DNA of 64,000 bases from Costus lasius (GCA_027563935.2 CM050453.2:11054001-11118000), one strand, 5' to 3'. Positions 44,501-56,981 are shown, counted from the stretch's first letter. Made by a program: numbers and translations. Notes: generated by a model not told the origin, from the letters alone.

Positions 44501-47500
44501 TGTTCGTGCACCTCCTATTATCAATTACTCCACCACTCATGTCACTATCCATTCATGAGCTACTCTCTGTCTTGCACCACTTATCAGCAATAGGATTTTT
44601 GAGCAATTATTGGTGCAGATAGTGGAAGTGATGTTGATAGTCTCACACTACTACGTTGGAGATTGTTGCAAGCTGCCTCTTACCTGTAAGTTTGAGATCA
44701 TGATTTGGTTTGCTTTGGGATCATGTTCTCATCTCCAAACGTGAGGCAACCACAAGAAAAAGGCAAGCACGCTTGTGACCACACGAGCAATTAAAAAATG
44801 AGTGCAATAAATATCAAGAAAGATGAAAAACATGAACCCGAAGGAAAAAAGATTATCAACAAAGAAATAGAATTATTAGAAAAAACAGAATCATGTGGTG
44901 CAAGCTTCTATGTTGGTTTGACATGTTCGAGTTGGATGTGCAATTTCTTTTAGTGGGCTACAATTTTATGTTGGTTTGACATGTATGAGTTGAGATTTTT
45001 TTATAGCAAAGGAGAATCATGTGGTGCAAGTTACTATTGAAAATTTCTTTTTGCATCCCTCTCGTCTAAATCTTCCTTCTCTTTCTGAGTGTTAGTATCC
45101 TGTGTCATGAGGGTTTTGTTGATGCGGGAGGTGGTGAAACTATGTAAGAGAGATTTTCTTAGCGGCGTTGTGGGGTTGGGATGGGGGAAAGAAGGCAATA
45201 GAGAGAACAATATATGGAGATGAAGGTGCATGAACTAGAAGAGAAGGTGGCCAAGTGTTGCTACTACACAAAGAGGGAGGAATGAGCGACACACATTTGG
45301 TGGAGGGGGTAGTAGTGTTTATTACAAGAGAGAGAGAAATGTTATTGTCCTTTGTTGTCGACATAGTTACAATGATGTAAGAGGGGATCACTTCAAATCA
45401 CTTTGATACAAAGTTAAAATAGAAGAGAAAGGTTAGTTGTATTGCAAATGGGAATGATACATGATATTTCTTAAGTAGAGGCTTGCATACATAAATGAAA
45501 AAAATAGAAAAATTATTAACAATAATTGTGGTAAGTAGAGACTTGCATACATAAATGATGAAAATAGGAAAATCATTAACAATAATTGTGGTAAGTAGAG
45601 ACTTGCATACATAAATGATGAAAATAGAAAAATCATTAGCAATAATTGTGGTAAAAAATATGAGACAAATATACTAGCTAATAAGACTACAATAATGTCA
45701 CAAATTAATGAAATTTGATATGCCTAGTAGTGTTTCCACAATGATGATACCTTGTTATTATGACATACCTGCAAACTTTTTTTATCTTCACTATCCAACA
45801 TGGATATGGGGGTGTTTGTGAAAATTAGATTCCTGGCTAAACTTATTTTGAACCATCTGTGTTAGGGTTCTAGTGCAAGTTATATCATCAGTTAAAGTTT
45901 ATTTCATTTCAAAATTGATGCTTTTGATATGAATTAGGGAAGAATCTTTTTCATTCTCTACATATATACATTTTCATCATCAAGGTTTTGGTGACCTCTG
46001 CTTTGTTTGATTTTAGTCTTTTGTGAGACTACAGAGGCAGTGTAATGTTTTACAATTTTCTTTTGCTTCCTTAGCAATCAACTAGTCGCTATATTATGTT
46101 ATGCCACTTCTATACCAAGACAATATTTCAGTTCATATTACACGAACCACCTATTATAATAGCTCAGCTATTTCTTGTAGCTTGTTATATTATGGAATCA
46201 ATCTCCAATTACACAGTTTGGCAAACAATCTCTAAAATAACATTTCTATTCTAAACTTGTTGAAAAAGGAATGTCGATAGTTCACGCCTCATATTTTTTT
46301 ATAGTATATTACAGTTTGGCTTTGGTGCATTGGCCAAATCTTGTTTAAGTTTCAGTTGCTAGAGTACAGTTAATGGACGAATGAGTTGATCAACCATGTA
46401 GAGTTATGTATGTTTTTCTTTTTGTCTTCTAATATTTCATCTTCATCTCCTACAGGAATATTAGATAATTTAAGTCTGTCTGCCTTGTTTTTTGATGCTA
46501 ACCATACTTATTTCTAAATTGGCTATCTTTTTTTGGCAGCTGTGTGAAGCATTTGGAGTCAGCAAACACTATGTTCTCATTCGTATGGTGGATTATTGGA
46601 TTTTACTGGATATCCGCTGGAGGCCAAGTGCTGAATCGTGATGCACCACAACTATATTGGTTATGCCAAGACATAATAATTTTTTTTTTAATATAAGATT
46701 CTAGTACTATAAGCTTGAATACTTCTTTCTTTGGCAGGCTGTGTATAGTCTTCCTAGCCTTCGATGTGTTATTTGTTGTTTTCTGCGTTGCATTGGCATG
46801 CGTAATTGGAATTGCTGTCTGTTGCTGCCTGCCTTGCATCATTGCAATTTTATATGCTGTTTCAGATCAGGTATCCTACCTTGATTTCTAGTAGCTATAC
46901 GAGTGTTATGCTAAAGGTGTGAGTTCAACTAGTAAGGATTTAGTTATTGATAACAAGGTCTAGGATTCAAATCTTGCCCTCATCACTAATTATCACTTGC
47001 CTCTTGAAAAAAAAAAGAGTATTGTTATGTTGTTGTTATTTTCCGTTATCTTTTTCTTGACGAATTTGTCATTTGAATTAAGTCCAAGACTTGTACTGTA
47101 TTTTCTCACTAGAATTGATTTCAGCCTTCATAAAGGTAGAATTTATAAAAATGAAAATCCCATGCCACAACATTTTAGTTCCTTGTTGGGGGGAATTTTT
47201 TTCCTGGTTTGATTTCTGTTAAGAGCATTGTCATCACGGATGATTCTTCATGAATGTTATACTGCTGGTATTTGTGGAAGATGTCAGAGCACTTTTCCGG
47301 CTTATATATGTGATTTCTGAGCTAGTATACTTGGGCCATATTCTTAGCGACATCCCATGTAAAACAATGTTTTGCTTTCAGTTAAATGTTGCTATTACCA
47401 TTATGGCATTCATGTGGTTGAGAATTGGCTACATGTTGGTCTTGGTTTTTGTAAAAACCAGCTTCATTCTACTGTGATAAATAGATGTGTGCTCGTTTGG

Positions 47501-49015
47501 TGCAGTTTATTCTGTTGTACTTAATGCAAGTTGTGACATGCTTATTATCAATACAATACTTGCATTTTACTATTATCATGAGAGACTTTGTGCAGTACTC
47601 CCCATTCTGGTTTGGTGCGTGCATGCACTTAAAAAATAATGGGGAGTACCTTAGTTCACGAGTCATGACTATAAATGGCAAATATATGACGCATTCATTT
47701 CACTTCAAAAATAGGAAGGAGCAACTGAAGAAGATATACGCCAACTTTCAAAGTACAAGTTCCATAAAATTTGTGAAAAACAGAGTGAGGGATCCGGAAC
47801 TTCCGGTGGAATCATGACAGAGTGTAGCAGTGACCCACCTTTGGAGCACGCTCTTTCAGCAGAGGATGCTGTAAGCTTTCTAAGTTTACAATTCTTTATT
47901 TTACTTGCATTTAGTTTATGGTTGATGACATGTTGCTGTGTCACGTAGTTCCAGTAGATTTTAGTTCTTGTACTCAAAAGATACCTAGTATATTTGCTCT
48001 AACCAAAGCCAGCTTTTGTTTCATTTACAATCTGCAACTTTCTTGATCCTGCAACGTCTGCCTAACATCTAATTAGGTCTGTTGTTGCTCCAGTTTGTTT
48101 GACTATGTCGAACTTCTTTAGAATATTGCAGAATTTCTGTCTGCTCATCTTTATTACACTATTACATGTTTTCTGATACTTCAAATTCCTCTTCTTTATT
48201 TTTTTCTGATTCCATGCAATACATATTATATTACCCAAGGCCATTATTTAATTAATCGATGCAAGGGGAGTTGTTACTTGAACAGCTTGCAATTTTTCGT
48301 TTTCAAGTTTTAGAGGTCCACTGTTCAAACTATCCTGTTCCTATAATTGCTTCAGAACAATTACTTTTAGTTGCTTTTCATATTATCGAAATCCTTCTGC
48401 GACAGTAAATTTAATTACTTCTATTTTATTCGAATCAACAGATTTAGTTCTTTACATTGTGTTTGGAATAGACTCTTATTCCATAGTAGAACTGAATAAT
48501 AAGAATTTTAATTTTACTTCTTATGTTTGGAGAAACAAGAATGACAAGTCGATTTCTAATCCTCCTGTTTTACTAGATTAGCCATACATTTTTTGTTTTA
48601 GATACCTATCAATATCGAAGTAATCAAACAACAAAAATCATTGGAACTTGGAAATGTTATATCATTTTGGATTGGATTTGAAAATATCATTTCTTTTAAC
48701 AATTGGAATCCTGTTTTTCCTACTTCTAAACGCAGGAATTCATTAAAAAAAAGACTATGGAATTGGAATTCCTTTTTAAGTTTTTGTTTCAAGCAAGCGG
48801 TTACAACCTGTGTGTCTATCTTCATGCCCCTCTGAATGCAGGAATGCTGCATTTGCCTCTCCCACTACGAGGATGGAGTGGAGCTGCGTGAACTTCCTTG
48901 TGGTCACCATTTCCACTGTGGGTGCGTCGATAAATGGTTGCACATAAACGCTACTTGCCCGCTCTGCAAGTTTAATATCTTAAAAAACAACCACCAACGC
49001 GGGGCGGAAGTTTAG
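40147..49015 (+). CDS. Membrane RING-H2 E3 ubiquitin ligase, At1g12760/At1g63170 type
   Basis: Five exons at 40147-40685, 46540-46659, 46738-46870, 47715-47870 and 48842-49015 join in frame to about 373 residues. Hydrophobic segments lie near residues 79-101 ([20 protein letters not shown]), 112-133, 190-210 ([18 protein letters not shown]) and 221-260. The C-terminal RING-H2 finger is near 317-358 ([42 protein letters not shown]). [21 protein letters not shown] before the RING is a family signature. The protein should be a multi-pass membrane E3 with a cytosolic RING; its targets are unknown. The start is the first ATG of [11 protein letters not shown]. Intron 1 is 5.9 kb and repeat-rich. 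Confidence 0.92.
41437..41682. repeat. TA microsatellite flanked by a palindrome and a 24-bp inverted repeat
   Basis: A 14-base palindrome, ATACCGATCGGTAT (41437-41450), precedes about 31 TA units (41453-41514). A perfect 24-bp inverted repeat follows: the arm at 41513-41536 containing TTGCGTCGATCAAC, and its complement at 41659-41682, 122 bp apart. The pair resembles the ends of a small foldback element into which TA repeats expanded. Confidence 0.85.
43198..43584. mobile_element. Tourist-like MITE (PIF/Harbinger type)
   Basis: The 387-bp element starts GGGTCTGTTTGGCC and ends, read inward, GGACTTGTTTGGCC. It is flanked on both sides by TTA (43195-43197 and 43585-43587), the three-base target of PIF/Harbinger elements. 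The subterminal parts are rich in AAAAGC/GCTTTT. It lies in intron 1 of the membrane RING gene and encodes nothing. Confidence 0.85.
45472..45651. repeat. 60-bp tandem repeat, three copies
   Basis: Three consecutive 60-base units start at 45472, 45532 and 45592, each beginning TAAGTAGAG and ending CAATAATTGTGG. They differ from one another at only a few positions, so the amplification is fairly recent. It lies in intron 1 of the membrane RING gene. Confidence 0.93.
46871..48841. other. Third and fourth introns of the membrane RING gene
   Basis: The introns at 46871-47714 and 47871-48841 have GT and AG ends and keep the reading frame. Apart from the possible SINE at 46911-47018, they are AT-rich and show no coding sequence. 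The exon at 47715-47870 lies between them. Confidence 0.6.
46911..47018 (+). mobile_element. Possible SINE fragment
   Basis: A stretch with AGGATTCAAATCTTG, close to a tRNA B box (GGTTCAAATCC), is followed about 40 bases later by an A-rich end (GAAAAAAAAAAAG). This layout fits a short tRNA-derived SINE. The A box is not convincing and no target duplication was found. It lies in intron 3 of the membrane RING gene. Confidence 0.3.
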
Positions 49016-50069
49016 CTAATTATTATTAACTCGCAAGTTAACACCTGTGCTATTATAATAATAAAAGAGCTGCTTGCGATGAGGTTTTCCATTCCCCCTC
49101 TTCCAAATTAATATAGTGAATATCATGTTATATTTGTGTTTTTTTTATTATTATTATTTTCTTTTTTGAACAAAATTCATAATTTTAATATATCGGGTTT
49201 ATAATCAAAAGGAAGTATGTTGTTAGTCACAGAGCCAAGTCAAAAAAAGTATATTTCACAAAGCCTCTGTATTATATTTTGCACTTTGATATCTAAATTG
49301 GACAAGTATGTTACACTCTAATAGGCTTATGGATATTATATATTTTTTTTTTAAAAAAAGGGCAAATCATCTATTGGTTATTCTGTCACTTATGATCTTA
49401 ATGTATGGCACTTAAGCTAAAATCTTATAGCGGGTCAGTCTAACACATTCATTACTGATGCATTTATGTATATTTATTGATATCACTCTAGCTCACGTAC
49501 TAATCTCATTAAAGCTATATCTCTTATCCACTAAAACACTTGGCCGGAACATTTTGAGAATGACTAAACCAATCTTCAGAGACATTATCGTGCAATTATA
49601 CACAAAATGCTGGTGTAACAAAAGCATAATGACGAAAATGTCTATACATATTGATGAATACGATTTGATTTACGTAAGAAGACCAACAACTAATTGTAGG
49701 AATCGCAGAACAATAGGCAGCAGAGTGTTACTATACAGACATGTGAGTTTTAAAAATTTCTAACTATATAGCAAGCGCAGAGCAATAGGCAGCACGGCGA
49801 TACTTTCCACATTTAAATCACTTAAAATTACTTAAATGATAATTGGCTATTTATGATGTTTTACACGAAATCAAGAAAGGTATGGTTAAGCTTTTGGTCT
49901 ATTCTAAAAAAAATATTCTTTTAAACCATACTTTGTAGAACTCAGATCCTCCTCACTTTCATTTAGTTGCTACTAACAAGCTTCTACATTATCGATATGA
50001 TAAAAGGCCTCCGAAGAGCAATGAAAATAGAGGTTCATGTAGACATATATGCCACCAATGTAAAGCGCT
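49016..50069. other. Convergent intergenic gap
   Basis: The gap lies between the 3' ends of the plus-strand RING gene and the minus-strand hydrolase gene, so both ends should be 3' UTRs. It is AT-rich, and I see no gene or defined transposon in it. Confidence 0.5.
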
Positions 50070-53000
50070 TCAGGTTGAAAATGATTCAACGAGCAAGGTT
50101 TTAAGGACAACGTCAGCTAAGCCAGGCACAGCTGAGAGGTAGTGGCCAGTACCGCTGAGTTCGTGGTAGTCAATCCAGCTGAGTCGGCTGCAGATGTGTC
50201 GTTGCAGTGTCACTGGCACAAGCCCGTCTTCGTCCCCCTGCCATATATGAACAGGAAATGGTGGTTGCAGCAGATCCATCGGATCAAATTCCCACTTCCC
50301 AAACATCACCGCCATATCTCTGTAATACGACTCTTGAATGCCTTGTTGAGTAGCCGTCTTTGCCCTCTGCAGGGAGGAAATGCAGAAATCATTCACAATT
50401 TTGAGCACACAAGCCTAGTAGGAAATTGCAACTGACATGGTTAGAACTATGAAATTACACAAGGGCCTGCATTTATACCGGGCAACAGAGACACTTATTT
50501 GTCCATACTACTGGTACTCCGGTATGGATAAGATTAAAAACCTTGCATAGTGATAGAGTATCATTACTTTTAAATTACTAATATTTCTAATATCAATAAT
50601 TTACCTAAACCTTCTCAGTTAAGTCCAACCGTTTATGAAGGGCTATAGACAAAAAAAGCCCAAGTGAGCTTCCACCTAACCACGTCCCCCTAGAAAGATT
50701 CCAAAACTGATTGGACAAAACAAAGAAAGGGTCAAGTCTTCTACATATTTGACGATTTTTTATGATTATAAGCTGAAGTTAAACTCTCCTAATTGTTCTT
50801 TTTTTTTCTTTATGAAATGATTCAGCAATTTAGATGCAGGTGCACTTATCTGTCTGCTAAACAAATAGTCAGTCAATTAAAACTAACGGTTGGACTCAAT
50901 AGATATAAATGTGCTAGTTTGGATACCAACACAAAAAAGGCTTAGGTATTTGTTCAAATCTAAGCTCACAGTTTAGGTACTATTTTAGAGACTATAAAAA
51001 AAAGAAGATAAAAAAAAAGATGAAATCACTGTAAAAGCAACAACCTTTTCGAATAAATTGTTTGCAGCTAAGTACTCCATGATCTGTGCATCCAATCGGT
51101 TGGGGAGAATGGTTCCGCCTTTGATGACCGTAGAGGAAGGCAACCATGATTGTTTCATCCACCAATGGAGCAACCATGGGGCATAGTATGCAACTCTTAG
51201 TGCCCACTGATCTCCTAGCTGCTGTTTGCAGTAAACCTCCTTTGACAGATTCTTGGGGAACCCAGGCCATCGGTAATTTACTACAGGAGCCATAAGTGCA
51301 GCTCCAGCAAGCCTGAGATGAACCGACTTCATTACTTAGAATGATGTGAGCTTGTAGTGACAAGAACACTCAAGTTATGTAAATTAGCAGTCCAGAAATT
51401 ATTCATAATTGTAGGAGAGGATTCCTGTGAAAATTGTATTAACCTTCCTGGAATAAACTTGATGGAAGCCCAGACAGCATGACCACCCAAAGAGAAACCG
51501 ATCAAGTAAAATCTAGGGCCTAGCTCCAAAGCATCTGCCAGCTCGGCAATGTCTGATGCTTCGCTCCTCAATGAACGATTGGGATTAGGATCACTTTCTC
51601 CATATCCAGCTCTGTCATAACCGACCATGTACACTTGCATTTCTTCTATCAGTTCCTGTAAGTAAATCATTGTTAAACAAGAAACGCAAAGTAGATTGTT
51701 ATGAGTTTCAAGAACAGTTTCTACAATAAATACAAACCTAAAAGTAAGATGTTTTTCTCATAAAACATGATTTTTTTTGTTTAGCAATAACTATACAGTT
51801 TTGCAGTTCATGCCAAGTTCAGTTATCATTTATCATCTTCACGAAATGTAATTTTACTGCCACACAATATTTCGCAAGTGACTCCAATCTTCTCTGGCCA
51901 CAGAACTCAGTTGTGTACAAGGTTCATTTAGAGAAACTTTCATTTGTTTATAACACAACGTCATTATAGATAATAAGAAAGAAAATAAAGTATCCCGACA
52001 TATATTACGAGGATATGCTCCAACATCGACAGCATATAATGTCAGCAACTTTAGTCTTTGGCAGCCATAATCATGATCCATAATCCTATTTGTTTTTGTT
52101 AACATGAATTGTTAGGGATAGCCCTACCACTCAAGTATTACTCAAGTAATTATCTAATAGACCAACAACTAAGGAATACTTACAAAGTTGGTCACACTTA
52201 CAATCATGATCCATAACCCTATTCTTTCTTTTAACGTGAATTAATGAGGATATCCCTACCACTCAATTATAATTCAAGTATTTATCTCATACCTAAGTAC
52301 CTACTAAGAAATACTTACAAATATGGACTCACTTAAGTTTGATAATACGCAGAATGTAGAGTACTTGATTGTAAATGTAAAATCACAGCACACGGAATTT
52401 ATGAAGACTGCTACTTGGTAAACTTCTTTTTAAAGAAAGGAAATTTGTCATGTTATGCACTCAATGCACAGCATCTACCAGTTACAACATCAAGGTTTTG
52501 CAGTGTAGGTGAAGGGTTTCATCAACATCAAAATATAAGCAGAATGAAGAACTTGTTAATAATTTGACAACATAAACGTATCCCTACTTTCTGTCATTTC
52601 TCTCAGGAGTCATGTTTGTTGTTATGACAGAATGGTAGATGTTAATAATATAAGCTACCACAAGCAGTAGTTTATTAAGAGAGAATGAGATAGTAGGGGA
52701 AAAGATAAAGGATATCTATTATCTGATCTATACTTAGTCCAAGTGCAACAAATTATGTCAGAGTAAATATCATGTTATAGTTTCTTAAGATGGAAGAACT
52801 GTATATATATATTGCTGTCAAAGTTAAACTCTTCCCTAGCAATTCAATAAATTAGAGACATCATGATAACTAGCATACTAGAGTTCACACCTCTACTCTC
52901 TGTTAGACTAAGCAATGCCTAAAACTAAGTTATGAAAATAGGTGTGCAATTTTGATACAATGTTTATAAACTAATTAAAACTAAAAAATACAGTTAGATG

Positions 53001-54189
53001 AATCTATCTAATAAGATGTACAAACTTTAAAGCAACACAGATGTAATTTTTTGCTTTTCACAAATTTAAAAAGATAGACAGCTTAAATTCTACCCTGCCT
53101 AAGATTGGACCTTGCCTAAAAATTTATCTCAGGGTTAAAAATCCTACAAAGGTCCCCTGCATATGGATCCCTAAGCAGGGAGGAAATGCTCTGTCTAATG
53201 TAGGCGACGAAATCTTGCATCCATGGAATGCAGGGTTGGAAGGCTCACATTATCTCAAGGCCGGTCTCATCTGCAGTGTCTGTGTCTCACATTATCTCAA
53301 AGGCCGTTGACATTTGGTACCAGCATCTGACGACACCGGTGACATCATGCATTTGGGTCACTATGTAGGATACTCCGCGTAGGAATTTAGTAGGTGATCT
53401 CTAGAGACTACACTCGTAGCGGTTACAAAAAATACAAGAACCATCTCAAAATACTCGAAGCAAGCTAGAAACTTTAGCAAGCAACCAGCTACGGAAGGCC
53501 TCATGGCCATCGATTCAGACTCGGTTGTCCCATTGTTCGACCAATCAAACTGCGCTGCTCCTTAGCTGGCGGGTCAGCGGAGACAGGTTGAGCCTGACTC
53601 GGCTCGATTGGGGAAAGAAGAGTCTGAACTCTCGGCCTGATCGAGCATCCACCGCGATCAACACACCACAATCCACGGAAAAAGAAAGCGACGAGGGAAA
53701 CGGAAGGTTAGGGTTAATCAAATACATAGTAATACCAAATCCGTGGTGGTCAAGGTTAGGGTTTGTCCAATGTTTGCCGAGAGGGGCTATTGCTCACCGG
53801 GGAAGCGTTGGGAGCGTCGAGCCTGGAGCCAGCAAATCCATGGGCGAAGACGATCTTGTAGGCGGCCTTCTCCTTGGGCACTCCCGTCTCTGAGTAGGCC
53901 AGGAACCGCCCATCCCTCAGCCGGATCCGCGGCGCAGTCACCGGAGGCCCGCCCTCCGACCCGCACGGCGTGGGCGCCGGGGGCCTTATGGCCACTGCGT
54001 TGTACCAGCTCGCCAGCCCTACCAAGATGGCCGCCGCCATCGCCATCCTTGCAGCTCCCCCTGTCACCCACATGTAGACGATCCGACGGCCAATCACATG
54101 AGAGAGAGAGAGAGAAAGAGATTGATCGATTGATCTGCCTTACCAAGGAAGCTGCAGTGCTTGGCATCGAGCTTGCCGGCTGTGGTCAT
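50070..54189 (-). CDS. Alpha/beta hydrolase-fold protein with N-terminal membrane anchor
   Basis: Five exons at 54189-54144, 54060-53798, 51655-51444, 51312-51045 and 50366-50070 join in frame to about 361 residues. A hydrophobic stretch near residues 21-40 (MAMAAAILVGLASWYNAVAI) may anchor it. The fold is marked by YKIVFAHGF, GYDRAGYGESDPNPNRS, the nucleophile elbow GFSLGG (Ser near 158), LAGAALMAPVVNYRWPGFP, the acid GDEDGLVP (Asp near 308-310) and the base GTGHYL (His near 338). All three triad residues are therefore present. Plants carry many such paralogues; the substrate is unknown, an esterase or lipase role is likely. The first exon is supported by an exact phase match at its splice; the alternative start at 54097 would read through that acceptor. 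Confidence 0.88.
51656..53797. other. Second intron of the hydrolase gene (2.1 kb)
   Basis: The intron runs on the minus strand from GT at 53797-53796 to AG at 51656. It is AT-rich from 51700 to 53050. A more complex part at 53150-53750 has no gene I can identify. The words CTACCACTCAA and TATTACTCAAGTAAT/TATAATTCAAGTATT recur near 52120 and 52260, a small diverged duplication. Confidence 0.6.
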
Positions 54190-54533
54190 GCTGCCCTTGG
54201 GAGGGTGCGGAGAGCTGCTCTTCGGAGCTTTGGGGGAAAGATTGGCGAATGAGCATTGCGTGCGAGAGAGTCGTAAAAGCAGCACGAGTGGTAGCTGGGG
54301 TGGTTGGTAGGATCGTCCATGATCCGTCTTGCGGATCACCTGTTCGTGAAAATGTCGCACCGAACCGAAGACAAAAGCATACACGCAGGCTCACCAGTCC
54401 CCACCAGGTAAGACTTTTACCGATCACACCGGAGCGGTGAATGAAACAAGTTATCACCTCCTTTCCATTTGTTTTACAGTTACTTCGACGAAATGAAGAA
54501 TGGCAATATTCATGCGAAACTTTACGTGCCGTG

Positions 54534-55551
54534 TGTCACGCTCCGGTCGGATCGGCCTGAAAACAGTCCTTAATCGCTGTCTCAAGACTATCCAGCGGAA
54601 CACCGGAACGCAACGCTCTCTAGAGTTTCCGGTCCTAAATCGGAAACCCTAACTCCCCGAATAATAATTATCCCCAAATTACAAGGCCGCTCAGGAAAAT
54701 CCTAACCCTAATTTAGAAATCTAAACCCTAAATCAATTTACCTCTCAGTCAAAATTGACCAAAATCACCGCCGCTCGGATTAAATCAGTTTCGCTGACGT
54801 CCGCCTAACGTCAGCGTGCAAATTCCGCTGATCCGAAATCGCTCTGCTCCGCGGCCTCCGATTTTGACCCAGTCAAAATCGGAAGGCGTCCTTCTCGCGT
54901 CGTCTTCAACCTCCGGACGCCGACTGCGTCGCCTCTGCCGCCGCCACGCTCACGAACTCACCGGAAAGGACGCTGCCCCGCTTTCTGACCTTCACCAAAT
55001 GTCGTCGTCCGGCAGCTGAGAACATGTCGCCGATCCAAGAACAGAGAGGGAGGGAAACAGTATGGAAGAAGGACTTTTTATTCCGGTTGTAAAAACTATA
55101 GAACTTCCTAAGCTTACTGACGACCCCCGTCGCCCGCCCCTCTCCCACTGGTTCCTCTCGCCGACGATGCCCCCGTCGTCGGTTTACAATCTCTCCCTCG
55201 CACAGAAACTTCTCTCGCCGCTCGAAGCTCTCCCAAAGCTTGGTGGTGTCCGCTGGTGGCCGATGATGGAGGAGGTCCCCCTCTCGCTCCCCGTTGCGGC
55301 CGATTTATGGAGAGAAGTCGCCTCCGTTCGGGTCTTGCGGGGACGACGACGCCGTCGCCCTGCTGAAATCGCCCGAAGAGCTTGCCTCCGAGCTTCTCGC
55401 AGCAGACGCGGCTGAAGCACACGTCGTCGAGCGCACATCTGGGTCAACATCGAGGGTTGACCGGGTAAATCGGACCCCGTCTCGATTGTTTTGGCATGCG
55501 CTTGGGTTTGAGTTTGGGCTTGGGCCGGACCGGTTGAACTGAGGCATAACA
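54534..55551 (-). repeat. Downstream LTR of the gag-only element
   Basis: This 1018-bp repeat starts TGTCACGCTCCGG and ends GGCATAACA in plus orientation. Compared with the other LTR it has an extra segment of about 22 bases containing the perfect palindrome CGATTTTGAC-CCA-GTCAAAATCG at 54859-54881. Otherwise the two repeats are very similar. Confidence 0.9.
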
Positions 55552-56981
55552 ATTCTCCCCCGCCCAATTTGGACATCACCCTCGATGTCTCTAACAGGCG
55601 GATCCTGCAGAACCATCGCTCCGATTCTCAACGCCCCGATCCGACACTGCTGCGCTCCCGTGGCAATGTGTGGAACTACCTGCAGTGATCCAATCCGCGG
55701 TTGTTCGGTTTCTTCAGTCTCCTCGGCTGGATCCTGCGCCGCTATTGCCATGAGCTTTTGCTTGCTGGGGCAATCCTTTACCCAGTGAGGACCGCCGCAC
55801 CAGAAACAACCTTGTGGCTTTTGCTCCCGTCGTCCCGGTGAACCCTTGTTCTGCCGGTGAAAGGGCCTACCCCTCTCGGGAACTCTAGCTCCTGGCGGTG
55901 TCCGTGGGGAGCCGCGCTGAGAGCCGCTTTTTGGTGGTGTCCTGGATTTCTTTGGTGGTGCTTGTTTGATACTTCTGTTATCCACCAGAGATTCAGCCAC
56001 CACCGCAGCCGCCCTCCAGTCAACCGGTTCGCGACGTCGGACCTCCGTTTCTGCCCATGGCTGAAAGCCCTGGAGGAAGAAATACCTCCTATCGTCCTCT
56101 GCCATGCCTGGAAGCTCCAGCATCAAAGTGGAGAAAACCCTGACGTACTCCTGGATCGAGCTTGTATGCCTCAGCCGATCCAGTTTGCCACGTGCCTGAT
56201 CCGCCGAGTTTCCGGGAAGGGAACTGCCGCCACAGTTCCTCACGAAAAGTTTCCCAAGTCCAGCTAGTAGTCCCTGATGTAGAGCCGACTTTGGTTCGCC
56301 ACCAAAGTTTCGCGTCGCCTGTGAGATAGGCGATGCACACCTGCACCCGATCCCCTGCAGAAATATGGTTAGCTGAAAACAATTGCTCCATATCCCAAAT
56401 AAATTTTTCGACCTCTCTGGATGATCGAGCCCCCCCCCGAACGTCGCTGGGTCAGGCACGCGCATCCTCGGTTTGGGAGCCTCCTGCTCCACCGGTGCCG
56501 CTGCTGATTGCGATACTTGCGTTAGAGCTAAACGCAGTACCCTAACTTCTGCGTGCATGTCTTCCTTCATGCGAGCCATCTCCCCTGGCAGATGGATCAG
56601 ACCCTCCACTGTCTGTTGCATGAACTCAATCTACAACCTCTGTTGTTCGATTTGCAACCTCTGCTGCTCGATCAGCAATTCCTGATCCTCCACTGTCTTC
56701 TGAAGGCTTTCCACCTGTGGAATCATCCCATTGCCTCCACCACTGGCCAGACCGAGCACCTGCTCGATCTGAGCGATGCGATCACCCTAGTTCACCATCT
56801 CCTCAGGTTCGGCCGTCTCCTTGGCTTTTCCTTTATCCTGCTTAGGCCGGATGTCCTCTGACGCTCCTCTAGCTGTGTGGGTGTTCTTCTGGAATTTCAA
56901 ACCTTTCTTCACCTTCGAGGGTGAAGTTGAAGGTGTCGTGTTTGCTGTAACACGTTTGCCCCCTCTGATACCTGTTGTCAC
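55305..56981 (-). pseudogene. Broken gag-like gene of the gag-only element
   Basis: On the minus strand one frame runs from 56981 to 55305, interrupted by TAG codons at 56787-56789 and 56631-56633. It has a coiled-coil-like Gln/Glu/Leu-rich N-terminal part. The capsid-like part (FSANHISAGDRVQVCIAYLTG, then DAKLWW) is read in another frame at about 56391-56230, next to a nine-base C run at 56430-56438, so at least two compensating shifts are present. The remainder includes LPGMAEDDRRYFFLQGFQPW and a zinc knuckle, CFWCGGPHWVKDC, near 55785-55825, spaced C-x2-C-x3-H-x4-C. The frame runs on into the LTR. This copy could not make intact protein. Confidence 0.8.

Larger units (their letters stand above)
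40686..46539. other. First intron of the membrane RING gene (5.9 kb)
   Basis: The intron runs from GT at 40686 to AG at 46539. It holds a TA microsatellite with an adjacent inverted repeat, a Tourist MITE (43198-43584) and a 60-bp tandem triplication (45472-45651). C/T-rich stretches near 42000-42700 and 43790-44580 have no recognisable protein and may be diverged copies of one repeat. Confidence 0.7.

Noticed and set aside
45472..45651. CRISPR-like array
   Set aside because: The units are contiguous with no spacers, and the DNA is from a plant nucleus.
54061..54097. Alternative hydrolase start MIGRRIVYMW
   Set aside because: These codons lie in the small intron 54061-54143. The model using the ATG at 54189 joins exactly in phase through consensus splice sites. 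The alternative is not fully excluded.
54816..55579. Several open frames in the LTRs of the gag-only element
   Set aside because: They recur in both LTRs, differ in length and show no domain.
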